From NCBI RefSeq assembly GCF_030409305.1, contig NZ_JAUFPQ010000007.1:1-33135 (forward strand): a stretch of DNA of 33,135 bases, read 5' to 3'. Positions 8,516 to 18,052 of this stretch are shown here, piece after piece. A program made the translations under genes and the position numbers. Each line of letters begins with the position of its first letter. Position 1 is the stretch's first letter. A model generated the notes under the pieces. It saw nothing but the letters and a program-made list of their open reading frames with translations. It was not told the DNA's origin and did no database searches. This stretch comes from Halomonas maura (lineage in GTDB: Bacteria; Pseudomonadota; Gammaproteobacteria; Pseudomonadales; Halomonadaceae).

Positions 8516-9622
8516 GTGGCCATTCCCGTAGTCGACCCCGACCGCTATGACGACCAGCTCGCGGCCAAGCGCGAGCGCTTGACCACGGAGTTCGCCCGCT
8601 TCTCGCCCCCGCCGCTGGACGTCTTTCCCTCGCCGGCCAGCCACTACCGGCAGCGCTGCGAGTTCCGCCTGTGGCACGAGGGCGACGATCTCTTCTACGC
8701 GATGTTCGAGGTCGACCCCGCGGACCCCGAGCGGAAGACGGTGGTCCGGCTGGACGACTTCCCGGTGGCCAGCCGGCGCATCAACGCCTTGATGCCTCGG
8801 CTGCGGGAGGCCCTGCGTGACACGCCCGTGCTGCGCCACCGGCTCTTCCAGGTCGAGTTCCTCACCACCCTGTCCGGCGAGGCGCTGGTCACCCTGATCT
8901 ACCATCGCCCGCTCGACGAGGCCTGGGAGATCGAGGCGCGTGCCCTGGAACGGGCGCTGGACATCATGATCATCGGCCGGGCCCGCAAGCAGCGTCGGGT
9001 GCTGACCCGGGACCACGTGTGGGAGCGTCTGGCCGTCGACGGGCGCGAGTTCGTCTACCAGCAGGTGGAGAACAGCTTCACCCAGCCCAATGCCGAGATC
9101 TGTCGGTCCATGCTGTCCTGGGCGCGGGACGTCACCGCCGGCAGTCAGGAGCGTGACCTGGTGGAGCTGTATTGTGGCAATGGCAATTTCACCGTCGCGC
9201 TGGCCGAGAACTTCCGCCGCGTCCTGGCCACCGAGATCTCGCGGACCTCGGTGGCCAGCGCCAGGGAGAACCTGGCGGCCAATGGCATCGCCAATGCCGA
9301 GGTGGGGCGCATGTCCGCCGAGGAGTTCGCCCAGGCCCTGCGCGGCGAGAAGGGCGGACGGCGAGTCGCGGAGATGGGCCTCGACGACTACGATTTCTCA
9401 ACGGTCCTGGTGGATCCGCCCCGGGCCGGGCTGGACGAGGCCAGTTGTCGCCAGCTCAGCGGCTACGAGCGGATTGTCTATATTTCGTGCAACCCGGAGA
9501 CATTGGCCCACAACCTGGAGACCCTGACCCGAACCCATGAGGTGCAACGGTTCGCCCTGTTCGACCAGTTTCCCTGGACCCACCACTGCGAATGCGGGGT
9601 GCTGCTGACCAAACGGGACTGA
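8516..9622 (+). CDS. trmA: tRNA (uracil-5-)-methyltransferase
   Basis: TrmA makes ribothymidine at position 54 in the T-loop of nearly all tRNAs, using S-adenosylmethionine. The GTG at 8516 is chosen as start because AGGAG lies six bases upstream and it gives 368 residues, close to the enterobacterial 366. An earlier in-frame GTG at 8459 would add a 19-residue tail with no family match. Seen in order: SHYRQRCEFRLWH, the substrate-loop segment QVENSFTQPNAE, the SAM-binding ELYCGNGNF (217-225), VDPPRAGLD, and the catalytic Cys325 in YISCNPETL. The C-terminus is LFDQFPWTHHCECGVLL. It lies 57 bp after murI. Confidence 0.96.
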   Translation: MAIPVVDPDRYDDQLAAKRERLTTEFARFSPPPLDVFPSPASHYRQRCEFRLWHEGDDLFYAMFEVDPADPERKTVVRLDDFPVASRRINALMPRLREALRDTPVLRHRLFQVEFLTTLSGEALVTLIYHRPLDEAWEIEARALERALDIMIIGRARKQRRVLTRDHVWERLAVDGREFVYQQVENSFTQPNAEICRSMLSWARDVTAGSQERDLVELYCGNGNFTVALAENFRRVLATEISRTSVASARENLAANGIANAEVGRMSAEEFAQALRGEKGGRRVAEMGLDDYDFSTVLVDPPRAGLDEASCRQLSGYERIVYISCNPETLAHNLETLTRTHEVQRFALFDQFPWTHHCECGVLLTKRD

Positions 9623-9643
9623 TCGCGGCCAGACGGGGCGCGC

Positions 9644-9660
9644 CGGCCTTGTCAAGGCCG
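9644..9660. terminator. Small hairpin after trmA
   Basis: A perfect 7-bp stem CGGCCTT/AAGGCCG with a GTC loop lies about 20 bp after the trmA stop. There is no T-run, so termination is uncertain. The rest of the 190-bp gap to gdhB contains no clear promoter, although TTGACG occurs at 9719-9724. Confidence 0.4.
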
Positions 9661-9812
9661 ATGCGCAACCGACATGCATCATGAGCAAAGGGGCATGTCG
9701 TTAGGGATGGCACGGGGATTGACGTAAGCTCTTGAGCCATGGGGGCCAGGTCCGCTTCCTACGTCAAGTGATCCCGGCCGCGTTGCGCGGCCGCTGACAG
9801 TCGAGGTGATGG

Positions 9813-12800
9813 ATGCTACAAGTCGCACACGAGGAGAGCCGTCAGGATCTGCTCAAGCAGCTCACGGAACGGCTGCAAAGCCGGCTGGACAAGGACAAGG
9901 CCGCGGCGGTCGAGGCCTTCGCTCGGCACTTCTACGCCAATGTGCCGCTGGAGGACCTCACCGACCGACGGCTGGACGATCTCTATGGGGCGACCCTGTC
10001 GGTGTGGCACTTCATCCAGCAGTTCGAGCCCGAGGCGCCCAAGGTGCGGGTCTTCAATCCGGACTTCGAGGAACATGGCTGGCAGTCGACCCACACCTTC
10101 GTTGCCGTGCTCCACGAGGACATGCCGTTCCTGGTCGACTCGGTGCGCCTGGAGCTCAACCGTCGCGGCATGACCGTGCATGCCATCCACAATTCCGTGC
10201 TGGCCGTGGCGCGCGACAAGACCCATCACCTCAAGGCCGTGGTGGAGTCCAAGGACAGCGGAGCGGCCGCGCCCCGGGAGTCGCTGATCGCCATCGAGGT
10301 GGATCGCCACTCCGACCCGGCCGAGCTGGAGGACATCGAGGCCAGCCTGCAGGAGGTGCTGCGTGACGTGCGCACCGCGGTCCGCGACTTCGAGCCCATG
10401 TGCGAGCAGGCCCGGACGGCCATCGCCGAGCTCGAGGCCAGCCGCCCCGAGCAGGTGGACGCCGAGGACCATCGCGAGGCCATCGCCTTCCTGAACTGGT
10501 TGCTCGAGGACAACTTCACCTTCTTCGGCTATGACGAGTACGAGGTCCAGGAGGACGGTAGTCGTCAGCGCCTCGACAAGGTGCCCGGCAGCGAGCTCGG
10601 CGTGTTCCGCCTCGACCAGCCCCGCTACCGCGAGCGGATTCGCACCGACCTGGGCGTCGATGGCGATCAGTTCGTGCTGGTGCCCCAGCTGTTGTCCTTT
10701 GCCAAGAGCGCCCATCACGCCCGGATACACCGGCCGACCTATCCCGACTACATCTCCGTCGACCGCTACGACGAGCACGGCAACGTGATCGGCGAGCGAC
10801 GCTTCCTGGGCCTGTTCACCGCCACCGTCTACAACGAGTCGCCGCGCAACGTGCCGATCCTCAGGCGCAAGCTCCAGTCGGTCATGGAGATGTCCGGCTT
10901 CAACCCGAAGGGCCACAACGGCAAGCAGCTGTTGCAGATCCTCGAGGTCTATCCGCGCGACGACCTCTTCCAGATCGATATCGAGGAGCTGACCCAGACG
11001 GCACTGGGCATTCTCGATATCCGCGAGCGTCGCCGGGTGCGGCTGTTCATCCGCGAGGACCGCTTCGGCAAGTTCTATTCCTGCCTGGTGTTCGTCCCCC
11101 GCGACGTGTTCTCCACCGAGCTGCGCCTGCGCCTGCAGGACCTGCTGTGCCAGGAGCTCGACGCCACCTTCGGCGACTTCAACACCTACCTCTCGGAGTC
11201 GGTGCTCGCACGGATCCAGTTCATCCTGCGCTTCAACGACCAGAGCCCGGTGGACTACGACATCAAGCGCCTGGAGGACAAGCTGGTCAAGCTGGCCCGC
11301 AACTGGCGTGACGACCTGCTCAACGCCTCCATCGAGGGCTTCGGCGAGGAGCAGGCCAACCTGTTGATGAGCCGCTTTCGCGACGCCTTCCCGGCCAGCT
11401 ACCGCGACGACTTCAGCGCCCGCACCGCGGTCTATGACTTGCAGCACCTCGGCGAGCTGGACGACGGTATTCCCCTGGCCCTCTCGCTGTACCGGCTGAT
11501 CGAGGAGGAGGGCAGCGGGGTCAACCTCAAGCTCTTCCACGGCGACGCCCCGATTCCGCTCTCCGACGTGCTGCCGATGATGGAGAACCTCGGCCTGCGG
11601 GTGCTCGGCGAGCGGCCCTACGAGGTGCAGGCCACCGATCGCTCCTACTGGATCCATGACTTCACCCTGGAGCACCACACCAGTGTCGAGGTGAACCTCC
11701 AGGAGATGCGCGAGCCGTTCATCGACGCCTTCCAGCGCATCTGGACCGGCGAGGCCGACAATGACGCCTTCAACCGGCTGATCATCGGCGCCAACCTGGA
11801 CTGGCGGGAAGTGGCGATGCTGCGGGCCTATGCGCGCTACCTCAAGCAGATCCGCTTCGGCATGTCCCAGGACTACATCGCCACCACCCTGGTCAACCAT
11901 CCCGAGATCACCCGGGAGCTGGTGAGCCTGTTCGAGCTGCGCTTCGATCCCGTCGACCGCCCCGAGCCCAGCGAGATCAGCGAGTGCGAGGCGCGCATCC
12001 TGGCGCTGCTGGACGAGGTCCCGAGCCTCAACGACGACCAGCTGCTGCGCCGTTACATGGAGCTGATCCAGGCGACGCTGCGCACCAACTACTACCAGAA
12101 GGCCGACGACGGGCGCTTCAAGGACTACATCGCCATCAAGATGGAGCCCTCGCGGGTCTCCGGCATGCCCAAGCCACGGCCCGCCTACGAGATCTTCGTC
12201 TGCTCGCCGCGGGTGGAGGGCGTGCACCTGCGGGGGGGCAAGGTGGCCCGCGGGGGGCTGCGCTGGTCCGATCGCCAGGAGGACTTCCGTACCGAGGTGC
12301 TCGGCCTGGTCAAGGCCCAGCAGGTCAAGAACGCGGTGATCGTGCCGGTGGGCGCCAAGGGCGGCTTCGTCTGCAAGCGCCTGCCGGAGGGGGGCGGCCG
12401 CGATGCCCTGCAGCAGGAGGGCATCGCCTGCTACAGGACCTTCATCCGCGCGCTGCTCGACGTCACCGACAACCTCAAGGGAGGCGAGGTGGTGCCGCCC
12501 CGCGACGTGGTCCGCCACGACGACAACGACATCTACCTGGTCGTGGCCGCGGACAAGGGCACCGCGACCTTCTCGGACATCGCCAACGAGATCTCCGCCG
12601 AGTACGGCCACTGGCTCGGCGACGCCTTCGCCTCCGGCGGCGCCAACGGCTATGACCACAAGAAGATGGGCATCACCGCCAAGGGCGCCTGGGAGTCGGT
12701 CAAGCGCCACTTCCGTGGCCTGGGCGTGAACACCCAGCAGGACGAGTTCAGCGTGCTCGGCATCGGCGACATGGCCGGCGACGTCTTCGGCAACGGCATG

Positions 12801-14654
12801 CTGCTCTCCGACCGGATCCGCCTGGTGGGGGCCTTCAACCACCTGCACATCTTCGTCGATCCGACCCCGGACGTTGCCGCCAGCTTCGTCGAGCGCCAGC
12901 GCCTGTTCGCCTTGCCGCGCTCCAGCTGGGAGGACTACGACGCCTCGCTGATCTCCGAGGGCGGCGGCATCTTTCCGCGCAGCGCCAAGTCGATCCGCAT
13001 CACGCCGCAGATGAAGCTGGTCTTCGGCATCCGCGAGGACAGGCTCTCGCCCAACGAGCTGATTCGCGCCATGCTGGTCTCCCGGGTCGACCTGATCTGG
13101 AACGGCGGGATCGGCACCTACGTCAAGAGCAGCGAGGAGACCGATGCCCAGGTCGGCGACAAGGCCAACGATGCCCTGCGCATCGACGGGCGGGACCTCA
13201 ACTGCCGCGTGGTCGGCGAGGGCGGCAATCTCGGCCTGACCCAGCGTGGCCGCATGGAGGCCGCCGCCAAGGGCGTACGCGTCAACACCGACTTCATCGA
13301 CAACGCCGGCGGCGTCAACTGCTCCGACCACGAGGTCAACATCAAGATCCTCATCGACGAGGTGGTGGCCCGGGGCGACATGACCGAGAAGCAGCGCAAC
13401 CAGCTGCTCGCCGAGATGACCGAGGAGGTGTCCGGCCTGGTGCTGCGCGACAACTATCGCCAGACCCAGGCCCTGGATCTCGCCGAGCTGCTCTCCCAGC
13501 GGGGCATCGGCCCCTTCCGCCGCTTCATCAGCGAGCTGGAAGCCGCCGGCCAGATCGACCGCGAACTGGAATTCCTGCCCGGCGACGAGGAACTGCAGGA
13601 GCGGACCCTTCACCACCAGGGCATGACCCTGCCGGAACTCTCGGTGCTGATCTCCTACGCCAAGAGCGTGCTCAAGGGGGACCTGATCGCCTCCGATGTG
13701 CCGGATGACCCGACCATCATGCGCTACGTGGAACGTGTCTTCCCCGCGGTGCTGGTGGAGCGCTACCGCGACGAGATGTACGAGCACCGCCTGAAGCGCG
13801 AGATCGTGGCGACCCAGTTGGCCAACGACATGATCGACCACATGGGGGTGGTCTTCGTGCGCCGCCTGATCGACTCCACCGGTACCGGCCGAGCCGACAT
13901 CGCGCGGGCCTTTGTCATCGCCCGCGACAGCTTCCAGCTTGGCCGCACCTGGGAGCAGGTCGAGGCGCTGGACAACCAGGTGCCGAGCCAGGTGCAGTAC
14001 TCGATGATGCTCGACCTGATGCGCATGCTGCGCCGGGCCACCCGCTGGTTCCTGCGTCAGCGCAGCGGCATGACCACCCGGGATGCCATCGACTACTTCG
14101 CCCCGCGCCTGTCCCAGCTGCAGGAGAACATCGGAAAGCGCCTGCGCGGCGAGGAACATACCCAGTGGCAGCAGCGTCGCGACGAACTGATCGAGGCCGG
14201 CGTGCCCGCGGCCCTGGCCAGTACCGTGGCCGCGGCCAACAGCCTGTATGCGGCGCTGGGCATCATCCAGACCGCGCGGCAGACCGGCGACAAGCCCCAA
14301 CGGGTCGCCGAGATCTTCTACGAGGTCGGTGCGCGTCTCGAGCTGCCGTGGATCCTGCAGCAGGTCACCCGGCTCGAAGTCACGGATGGCTGGCAGGCCA
14401 AGGCCCGGGAGACCTTCCGGGATGACATCGAACGCCAGCAGCTGGCGCTGACGGCCAGCGTGCTGGGCATGGAGGAGGGGCCGCGCGAGACCGCCGAACG
14501 GGTCGAGCGCTGGCTGTCGCTCCACGAGGGCATGCATGGTCGCTGGTGCCGGCTGATCGACGAGGTGGGCGGTGGCAACCAGGGCGGCTTCCCGCTGTTC
14601 GCCGTCGCGGTCCGCGAGCTTGTCGACCTGGCCGAGAGCAACAGCGAGGCCTAG
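9813..14654 (+). CDS. gdhB: NAD-specific glutamate dehydrogenase, large (about 180 kDa) type
   Basis: This 1613-residue cytosolic enzyme deaminates glutamate to 2-oxoglutarate and ammonia with NAD, mainly for glutamate catabolism. It belongs to the large L-180 class known from Pseudomonas and Streptomyces. The long N-terminal region (about the first 700 residues) holds ACT-like regulatory segments. The catalytic core follows, with GGLRWSDRQEDFRTEVLGLV, the active-site lysine region PVGAKGGF (Lys849), the Rossmann part and DFIDNAGGVNCSDHEVNI. The C-terminal helical domain is complete. The start has GAGGTG close upstream. Genes of this class are often allosterically controlled, for example by arginine in Pseudomonas; nothing here shows that directly. 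It appears to be monocistronic, ending at two hairpins. Confidence 0.96.
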   Translation: MLQVAHEESRQDLLKQLTERLQSRLDKDKAAAVEAFARHFYANVPLEDLTDRRLDDLYGATLSVWHFIQQFEPEAPKVRVFNPDFEEHGWQSTHTFVAVLHEDMPFLVDSVRLELNRRGMTVHAIHNSVLAVARDKTHHLKAVVESKDSGAAAPRESLIAIEVDRHSDPAELEDIEASLQEVLRDVRTAVRDFEPMCEQARTAIAELEASRPEQVDAEDHREAIAFLNWLLEDNFTFFGYDEYEVQEDGSRQRLDKVPGSELGVFRLDQPRYRERIRTDLGVDGDQFVLVPQLLSFAKSAHHARIHRPTYPDYISVDRYDEHGNVIGERRFLGLFTATVYNESPRNVPILRRKLQSVMEMSGFNPKGHNGKQLLQILEVYPRDDLFQIDIEELTQTALGILDIRERRRVRLFIREDRFGKFYSCLVFVPRDVFSTELRLRLQDLLCQELDATFGDFNTYLSESVLARIQFILRFNDQSPVDYDIKRLEDKLVKLARNWRDDLLNASIEGFGEEQANLLMSRFRDAFPASYRDDFSARTAVYDLQHLGELDDGIPLALSLYRLIEEEGSGVNLKLFHGDAPIPLSDVLPMMENLGLRVLGERPYEVQATDRSYWIHDFTLEHHTSVEVNLQEMREPFIDAFQRIWTGEADNDAFNRLIIGANLDWREVAMLRAYARYLKQIRFGMSQDYIATTLVNHPEITRELVSLFELRFDPVDRPEPSEISECEARILALLDEVPSLNDDQLLRRYMELIQATLRTNYYQKADDGRFKDYIAIKMEPSRVSGMPKPRPAYEIFVCSPRVEGVHLRGGKVARGGLRWSDRQEDFRTEVLGLVKAQQVKNAVIVPVGAKGGFVCKRLPEGGGRDALQQEGIACYRTFIRALLDVTDNLKGGEVVPPRDVVRHDDNDIYLVVAADKGTATFSDIANEISAEYGHWLGDAFASGGANGYDHKKMGITAKGAWESVKRHFRGLGVNTQQDEFSVLGIGDMAGDVFGNGMLLSDRIRLVGAFNHLHIFVDPTPDVAASFVERQRLFALPRSSWEDYDASLISEGGGIFPRSAKSIRITPQMKLVFGIREDRLSPNELIRAMLVSRVDLIWNGGIGTYVKSSEETDAQVGDKANDALRIDGRDLNCRVVGEGGNLGLTQRGRMEAAAKGVRVNTDFIDNAGGVNCSDHEVNIKILIDEVVARGDMTEKQRNQLLAEMTEEVSGLVLRDNYRQTQALDLAELLSQRGIGPFRRFISELEAAGQIDRELEFLPGDEELQERTLHHQGMTLPELSVLISYAKSVLKGDLIASDVPDDPTIMRYVERVFPAVLVERYRDEMYEHRLKREIVATQLANDMIDHMGVVFVRRLIDSTGTGRADIARAFVIARDSFQLGRTWEQVEALDNQVPSQVQYSMMLDLMRMLRRATRWFLRQRSGMTTRDAIDYFAPRLSQLQENIGKRLRGEEHTQWQQRRDELIEAGVPAALASTVAAANSLYAALGIIQTARQTGDKPQRVAEIFYEVGARLELPWILQQVTRLEVTDGWQAKARETFRDDIERQQLALTASVLGMEEGPRETAERVERWLSLHEGMHGRWCRLIDEVGGGNQGGFPLFAVAVRELVDLAESNSEA

Positions 14655-14673
14655 CCCGCTCCCGCCTCCCCGA

Positions 14674-14692
14674 GCCCCGCTTCGTGCGGGGC
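14674..14692. terminator. Hairpin after gdhB (first of two)
   Basis: GCCCCGC pairs with GCGGGGC around TTCGT. It sits 20 bp after the gdhB stop and, read on the minus strand, downstream of mgtE. Confidence 0.6.
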
Positions 14693-14703
14693 CTGAAACG
14701 CGG

Positions 14704-14725
14704 CCCCCCGCCATCCGGCGGGGGG
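14704..14725. terminator. Hairpin between gdhB and mgtE (second of two)
   Basis: CCCCCCGCC pairs with GGCGGGGGG around ATCC, followed on the plus strand by a short T-rich CGTCGTTT. Together with the preceding hairpin it separates two convergent genes. Confidence 0.65.
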
Positions 14726-14751
14726 GCGTCGTTTGGCGGAGGCGACGAGGA

Positions 14752-16104
14752 TCAGAGCAGGAACAGCGTGGCCAGCCCCAGGAAGGACATGAAGCCCACC
14801 ACGTCGGTGACCGTGGTCAGCACCACCGAACCCGACAGGGCCGGGTCGATGCCCACCCGCTTGAGCAGCAGCGGGATGACGATGCCGGCCACGCCGGCGG
14901 CCAGCATGTTGATCACCAGGGCCGCGGCGATGATCACGCCGATGCCGAGATTGCCGAACCACAGCACCGCCAGGACGGCCACCACCAGGGCCCACAACAG
15001 GCCGTTCAGGGCGGCGATGCCGACCTCCTTGCGCAGCAGCCAGTTGCTGTTGGTGCGACTGATCTGACCCAGCGCCAGGCCGCGGATCGCCAGGGTCAGG
15101 GTCTGGCTGCCGGCGATGCCGCCCATGCTGGCGACGATCGGCATCAGCACCGCCAGGGCCACCAGCTGGTCGAGGGCATCCTCGAAGCGCCCGATCACCC
15201 AGGCGGCCAGGAAGGCCGTGAGCAGGTTGATGCCGAGCCACACCGCCCGACGCTTGGCGCTGGGCAGCACCGGGGCGAAGAGATCCTCCTCCTCGTCGAG
15301 GCCGGCCATGTTCATCAGTGCCTGTTCGGAGTGCTCGCGGATCACGTCGACGATGTCATCGATGACGATGCGGCCGAGCAGCAGCCCCTGGTCGTCGACC
15401 ACCGGCGCCGATACCAGGTCGTGAGTCTGGAAGAGGGTGGCCACGTCGCGGGACTTCATGGTCACCTGGATGCTGTCCACCTCCGGGTCCATCAGGTCGG
15501 CCACCGCCAGCTCGGGGTCGTTGGCCACCAGCCTCACCAGCGACAGCACGCCCATGAACAGGCCGTTGCGGTCGACCACCATCAGCGCGTGGGTGTTGTC
15601 CGGCACGGCCTGCTTCCAGCGCAGGAAGCGTTGCACCGTCTCCAGGCTGACGTCGGCCCGCACGGCGATGGTGTCGGTGCGCATCAGGCGCCCGGCCGAG
15701 TCCTCCTCGAAGGCCAGGGTCTCCTGCAGGCGGGTGCGCTGCAGCTCGTCCATGGAGCGCAGCATGTCCTCGGCGACCTGCTGGGGCAGGTCCTCGAAGA
15801 TCTCGGCGAGGTCGGTGGTGTCGAGACTCGAGGTGGCCGCGACGATCTCGGCATGATCCATGTCGTCGATGAGGGTGCTGCGGACCTCGTCATGGACATG
15901 CAGCAGGACCTCGCCGTCGACTTCCTGGGGGACGCGTTCCCACAGCCGGATGCGCTCGCTGGGCGGCAGCGACTCCAGCAGCAGGGCGACTTCCGCGGGT
16001 TCCAGGTCGCCGATGACATCGTCGACCTTCTCCAGGTGCTCTTGTTCGAGGGCCAGGTGAATGCGCGACAGGCGGTGTTCCAGCGTCTCGGTCGTCTCGG
16101 TCAT
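14752..16104 (-). CDS. mgtE: Magnesium transporter MgtE
   Basis: MgtE is a homodimeric Mg2+ channel of the inner membrane gated by cytosolic magnesium. The 450-residue length equals that of the well-studied Thermus protein. The order is an N-terminal helical domain (LEHRLSRIHLALEQEHLEKV and following), two CBS domains (about residues 130-250, including AGRLMRTDTIAV and VADLMDPEVDSIQVTMKS), a connecting helix, then five membrane helices. The pore region motif DPALSGSVVLTTVTDVVGF lies near the C-terminus. The start at 16104 has AGGGAGA seven bases upstream; an in-frame ATG 12 codons further upstream lacks this. It is convergent with gdhB and divergent from the ferritin-like gene. Confidence 0.95.
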   Translation of the reverse strand: MTETTETLEHRLSRIHLALEQEHLEKVDDVIGDLEPAEVALLLESLPPSERIRLWERVPQEVDGEVLLHVHDEVRSTLIDDMDHAEIVAATSSLDTTDLAEIFEDLPQQVAEDMLRSMDELQRTRLQETLAFEEDSAGRLMRTDTIAVRADVSLETVQRFLRWKQAVPDNTHALMVVDRNGLFMGVLSLVRLVANDPELAVADLMDPEVDSIQVTMKSRDVATLFQTHDLVSAPVVDDQGLLLGRIVIDDIVDVIREHSEQALMNMAGLDEEEDLFAPVLPSAKRRAVWLGINLLTAFLAAWVIGRFEDALDQLVALAVLMPIVASMGGIAGSQTLTLAIRGLALGQISRTNSNWLLRKEVGIAALNGLLWALVVAVLAVLWFGNLGIGVIIAAALVINMLAAGVAGIVIPLLLKRVGIDPALSGSVVLTTVTDVVGFMSFLGLATLFLL

Positions 16105-16207
16105 GTCGTCTCCCTGGCAGCGCGTCATCGAGGCTGACAAGCGTCCTCGATGTGTCCTATGTCGGACTCCTGATCTGTGCCTCAGTAGACCATAAAAGGC
16201 GCGTCAC

Positions 16208-16498
16208 ATGGCAGGTGCCAGCGAGGGCTATCACGAGCCCATCGAGGAGCTCACCGGCGAGACATGCGACTACCACCGGGCCATCGTCTCGTTGATGGAA
16301 GAGCTCGAGGCGGTCGACTGGTACAACCAGCGGGTGGACGCCTGCCGGGACGACGCGCTGCGCGAGATCCTCGCGCACAACCGCGACGAGGAGAAGGAGC
16401 ATGCGGCGATGACGCTCGAGTGGTTGCGGCGCCGCGACCCGACCCTGGACAAGCACCTGCGCGCCTTCCTGTTCGGCGAGGGTGACATCGGCCACTGA
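16208..16498 (+). CDS. Encapsulated-ferritin-like (EncFtn family) protein without targeting tail
   Basis: This 96-residue two-helix ferritin-like protein closely resembles the ferroxidase core of the EncFtn proteins that are packed inside encapsulin shells. From memory, the segments [20 protein letters not shown] and [20 protein letters not shown] are nearly identical to the Rhodospirillum rubrum protein. The iron-binding residues fall at the same numbers, Glu32, Glu62 and His65, with Trp38 nearby. EncFtn oxidises Fe(II) at a site formed between two subunits. Unlike that protein, this one stops right after the core ([10 protein letters not shown]), with no C-terminal encapsulin-targeting peptide, and no encapsulin gene lies in the window. 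It therefore probably acts outside a shell, or in a shell encoded elsewhere. AAAAGG lies upstream of the ATG. Confidence 0.85.
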   Translation: MAGASEGYHEPIEELTGETCDYHRAIVSLMEELEAVDWYNQRVDACRDDALREILAHNRDEEKEHAAMTLEWLRRRDPTLDKHLRAFLFGEGDIGH

Positions 16499-16519
16499 CC
16501 CCGGCGCGACCCGCCGACG

Positions 16520-16548
16520 GCGAGCCCCTTCCCGCGGCGGGGTTCGTC
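16520..16548 (+). terminator. Possible hairpin after the ferritin-like gene
   Basis: GAGCCCC and the later GGGGTTC can pair (one G-T) around a GC-rich loop, followed by GTCGT. It overlaps the likely -35 region of the pyrD promoter. Confidence 0.35.
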
Positions 16549-16572
16549 GTGACGGGGTGGCTGCGCTATACT
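16543..16572 (+). promoter_or_regulatory. Probable pyrD promoter
   Basis: The -10 element TATACT (16567-16572) is good. A weaker TTCGTC (16543-16548) lies 18 bp before it. Transcription would start near 16579, about 40 bp before the ATG. Confidence 0.55.
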
Positions 16573-16620
16573 CGCGCCCCGTTTCGGCCCGCGTGGTCCC
16601 GCCGCCCCTCAGGAGATGTC

Positions 16621-17643
16621 ATGTATTCGCTTGCCCGCTCGCTGCTGTTCCGCCTCGACGCCGAGAAGGCCCATTCGGTGGCGCTCTCGGCGCTGGACCT
16701 GGCCGAACGCCTGGGGCTGGCGGGGCGGCTCGCCGGGGGGCGGGTCGAGGACCCGGTGGAGCTGATGGGCCTGCGCTTCCCCAATCGGGTCGGCCTGGCC
16801 GCGGGGCTCGACAAGAACGCCGATCATCTGGATGCGCTGGGCGCACTCGGCTTCGGCTTCGTCGAGGTGGGCACCGTGACGCCCAGGCCCCAGGACGGCA
16901 ACCCCCGGCCGCGGCTGTTCCGCCTGCCCGAGGCCGGGGCCATCATCAACCGCATGGGCTTCAACAACGCCGGCGTTGACCACCTGGTCGCCAATGTCCG
17001 GGCCAGCCGCTACGACGGCGTGATCGGCATCAATATCGGCAAGAACCTGACCACGCCGGTGGAGCGCGCGGTGGACGACTACCTCCTCTGCCTTCGCAAG
17101 GTGCATGCCCATGCCCACTACATCACCGTGAACATCTCCTCGCCGAACACCCCGGGACTGCGCAACCTGCAGTTCGGTGTGCACCTGGACCAGCTGCTGG
17201 GGACCCTGCGCGAGGAAGCGAGCCGCCTGGACCGCGAAGGCGGTCGGCGGGTGCCCCTGGCGGTGAAGATCGCTCCCGACATGGATGCCGAGGAAGTGCG
17301 CCTGGTCGCGAAGAGCCTCGAGGCCAACGGCATCGAGGCGGTGATCGCTACCAACACCACCATCGCCCGGGAGGCGGTGGCAGGCCTGCCCGGGGCCGAC
17401 GAGCAGGGCGGCCTCTCGGGGCGGCCGGTGTTCGAGCCCTCCAACACGGTGATCCGCGAGCTGCGCCGCCACCTGCCGGCCATGCCGATCATCGGGGTGG
17501 GCGGCATCGACAGCGGTCAGGCGGCGCTGGCCAAGGTCGAGGCCGGTGCCGACCTGGTGCAGCTCTATTCCGGCTTCATCTATCGGGGGCCGGCGCTGGT
17601 GGGGGAGTGCACCCGGGCGCTCCAGGCGCGCCACCGAGTCTGA
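16621..17643 (+). CDS. pyrD: Dihydroorotate dehydrogenase (quinone), class 2
   Basis: PyrD oxidises dihydroorotate to orotate, the fourth step of pyrimidine synthesis, passing electrons to membrane quinone. The 340-residue product has the N-terminal helical membrane-association segment ([20 protein letters not shown]) that marks class 2, followed by the FMN barrel. Motifs seen: [39 protein letters not shown], the catalytic serine in [11 protein letters not shown] (Ser174), and [20 protein letters not shown] near the phosphate site. AGGAGA lies just before the ATG. It has its own promoter and a strong hairpin after it, so it is probably monocistronic. Confidence 0.97.
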   Translation: MYSLARSLLFRLDAEKAHSVALSALDLAERLGLAGRLAGGRVEDPVELMGLRFPNRVGLAAGLDKNADHLDALGALGFGFVEVGTVTPRPQDGNPRPRLFRLPEAGAIINRMGFNNAGVDHLVANVRASRYDGVIGINIGKNLTTPVERAVDDYLLCLRKVHAHAHYITVNISSPNTPGLRNLQFGVHLDQLLGTLREEASRLDREGGRRVPLAVKIAPDMDAEEVRLVAKSLEANGIEAVIATNTTIAREAVAGLPGADEQGGLSGRPVFEPSNTVIRELRRHLPAMPIIGVGGIDSGQAALAKVEAGADLVQLYSGFIYRGPALVGECTRALQARHRV

Positions 17644-17654
17644 GAGGCACTAAA

Positions 17655-17679
17655 AAGCCCATGGCCTGGCCATGGGCTT
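17655..17679. terminator. Bidirectional terminator between pyrD and rmf
   Basis: A perfect 11-bp stem AAGCCCATGGC/GCCATGGGCTT closes a CTG loop. On the minus strand it is followed by a T-run (TTTTTA), which makes it a classic intrinsic terminator for rmf. On the plus strand the tail is weaker. Confidence 0.85.
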
Positions 17680-17726
17680 GAGGGGTTCGTCTTGTCGATG
17701 ACTAGCGATACACCCGGGCTTGGGGG

Positions 17727-17933
17727 TTACATCACCATGGGGTTCTTGTGAATACCGGAGACGCCCGTCATGCCGGACCATTGATCTCCACGACCTTCAC
17801 GCCAACCGCTCATCCAGTACTCGCGTAGATTGATATCTTGACTCGGACAGTCATCACGGGAACGACCTGAGAGACCTGCCTTGTACCCATGAACATAGGC
17901 ACGCTGGAAGCGATCACGTTTCTGTCGTTTCAT
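17727..17933 (-). CDS. rmf: Ribosome modulation factor (RMF)
   Basis: RMF pairs 70S ribosomes into inactive 100S dimers when growth stops, protecting them. The product begins MKRQKRDRFQRAYVHGYKAG, almost the textbook RMF start. It continues with GRSRDDCPSQ and REYWMSGWREGRGD, which match the rest of the family. It is 68 residues long against 55 in E. coli, because of a C-terminal extension (QWSGMTGVSGIHKNPMVM). The start at 17933 has AGAGGTA upstream; the open frame to 18059 has no family match. Base composition is clearly less GC-rich than its neighbours, common for small highly expressed genes. A strong terminator lies just after it. Confidence 0.93.
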   Translation of the reverse strand: MKRQKRDRFQRAYVHGYKAGLSGRSRDDCPSQDINLREYWMSGWREGRGDQWSGMTGVSGIHKNPMVM

Positions 17934-18010
17934 TGGACTACCTCTTGCTAAGGTACCGATTGAATTCGACGCACAAGGGAGCGTCAAACCCGTGTTGTCG
18001 GGTCCCGTAA

Positions 18011-18029
18011 GGCGGCGTGAAACGCCGCC
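18011..18029. promoter_or_regulatory. Perfect hairpin in the rmf upstream region
   Basis: GGCGGCGT pairs with ACGCCGCC around GAA. It lies about 80 bp upstream of the rmf start, probably inside its leader or promoter region. No T-run follows in either direction. Confidence 0.45.
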
Positions 18030-18052
18030 AGTGAGAAAGACCCATTGACAGG

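Noticed and set aside
9816..14714. A 1632-codon open frame antisense to gdhB
   Set aside because: It mirrors gdhB codon for codon in GC-rich DNA, has low-complexity His/Gln/Leu/Val-rich content and matches no family. The sense gene is unmistakable.
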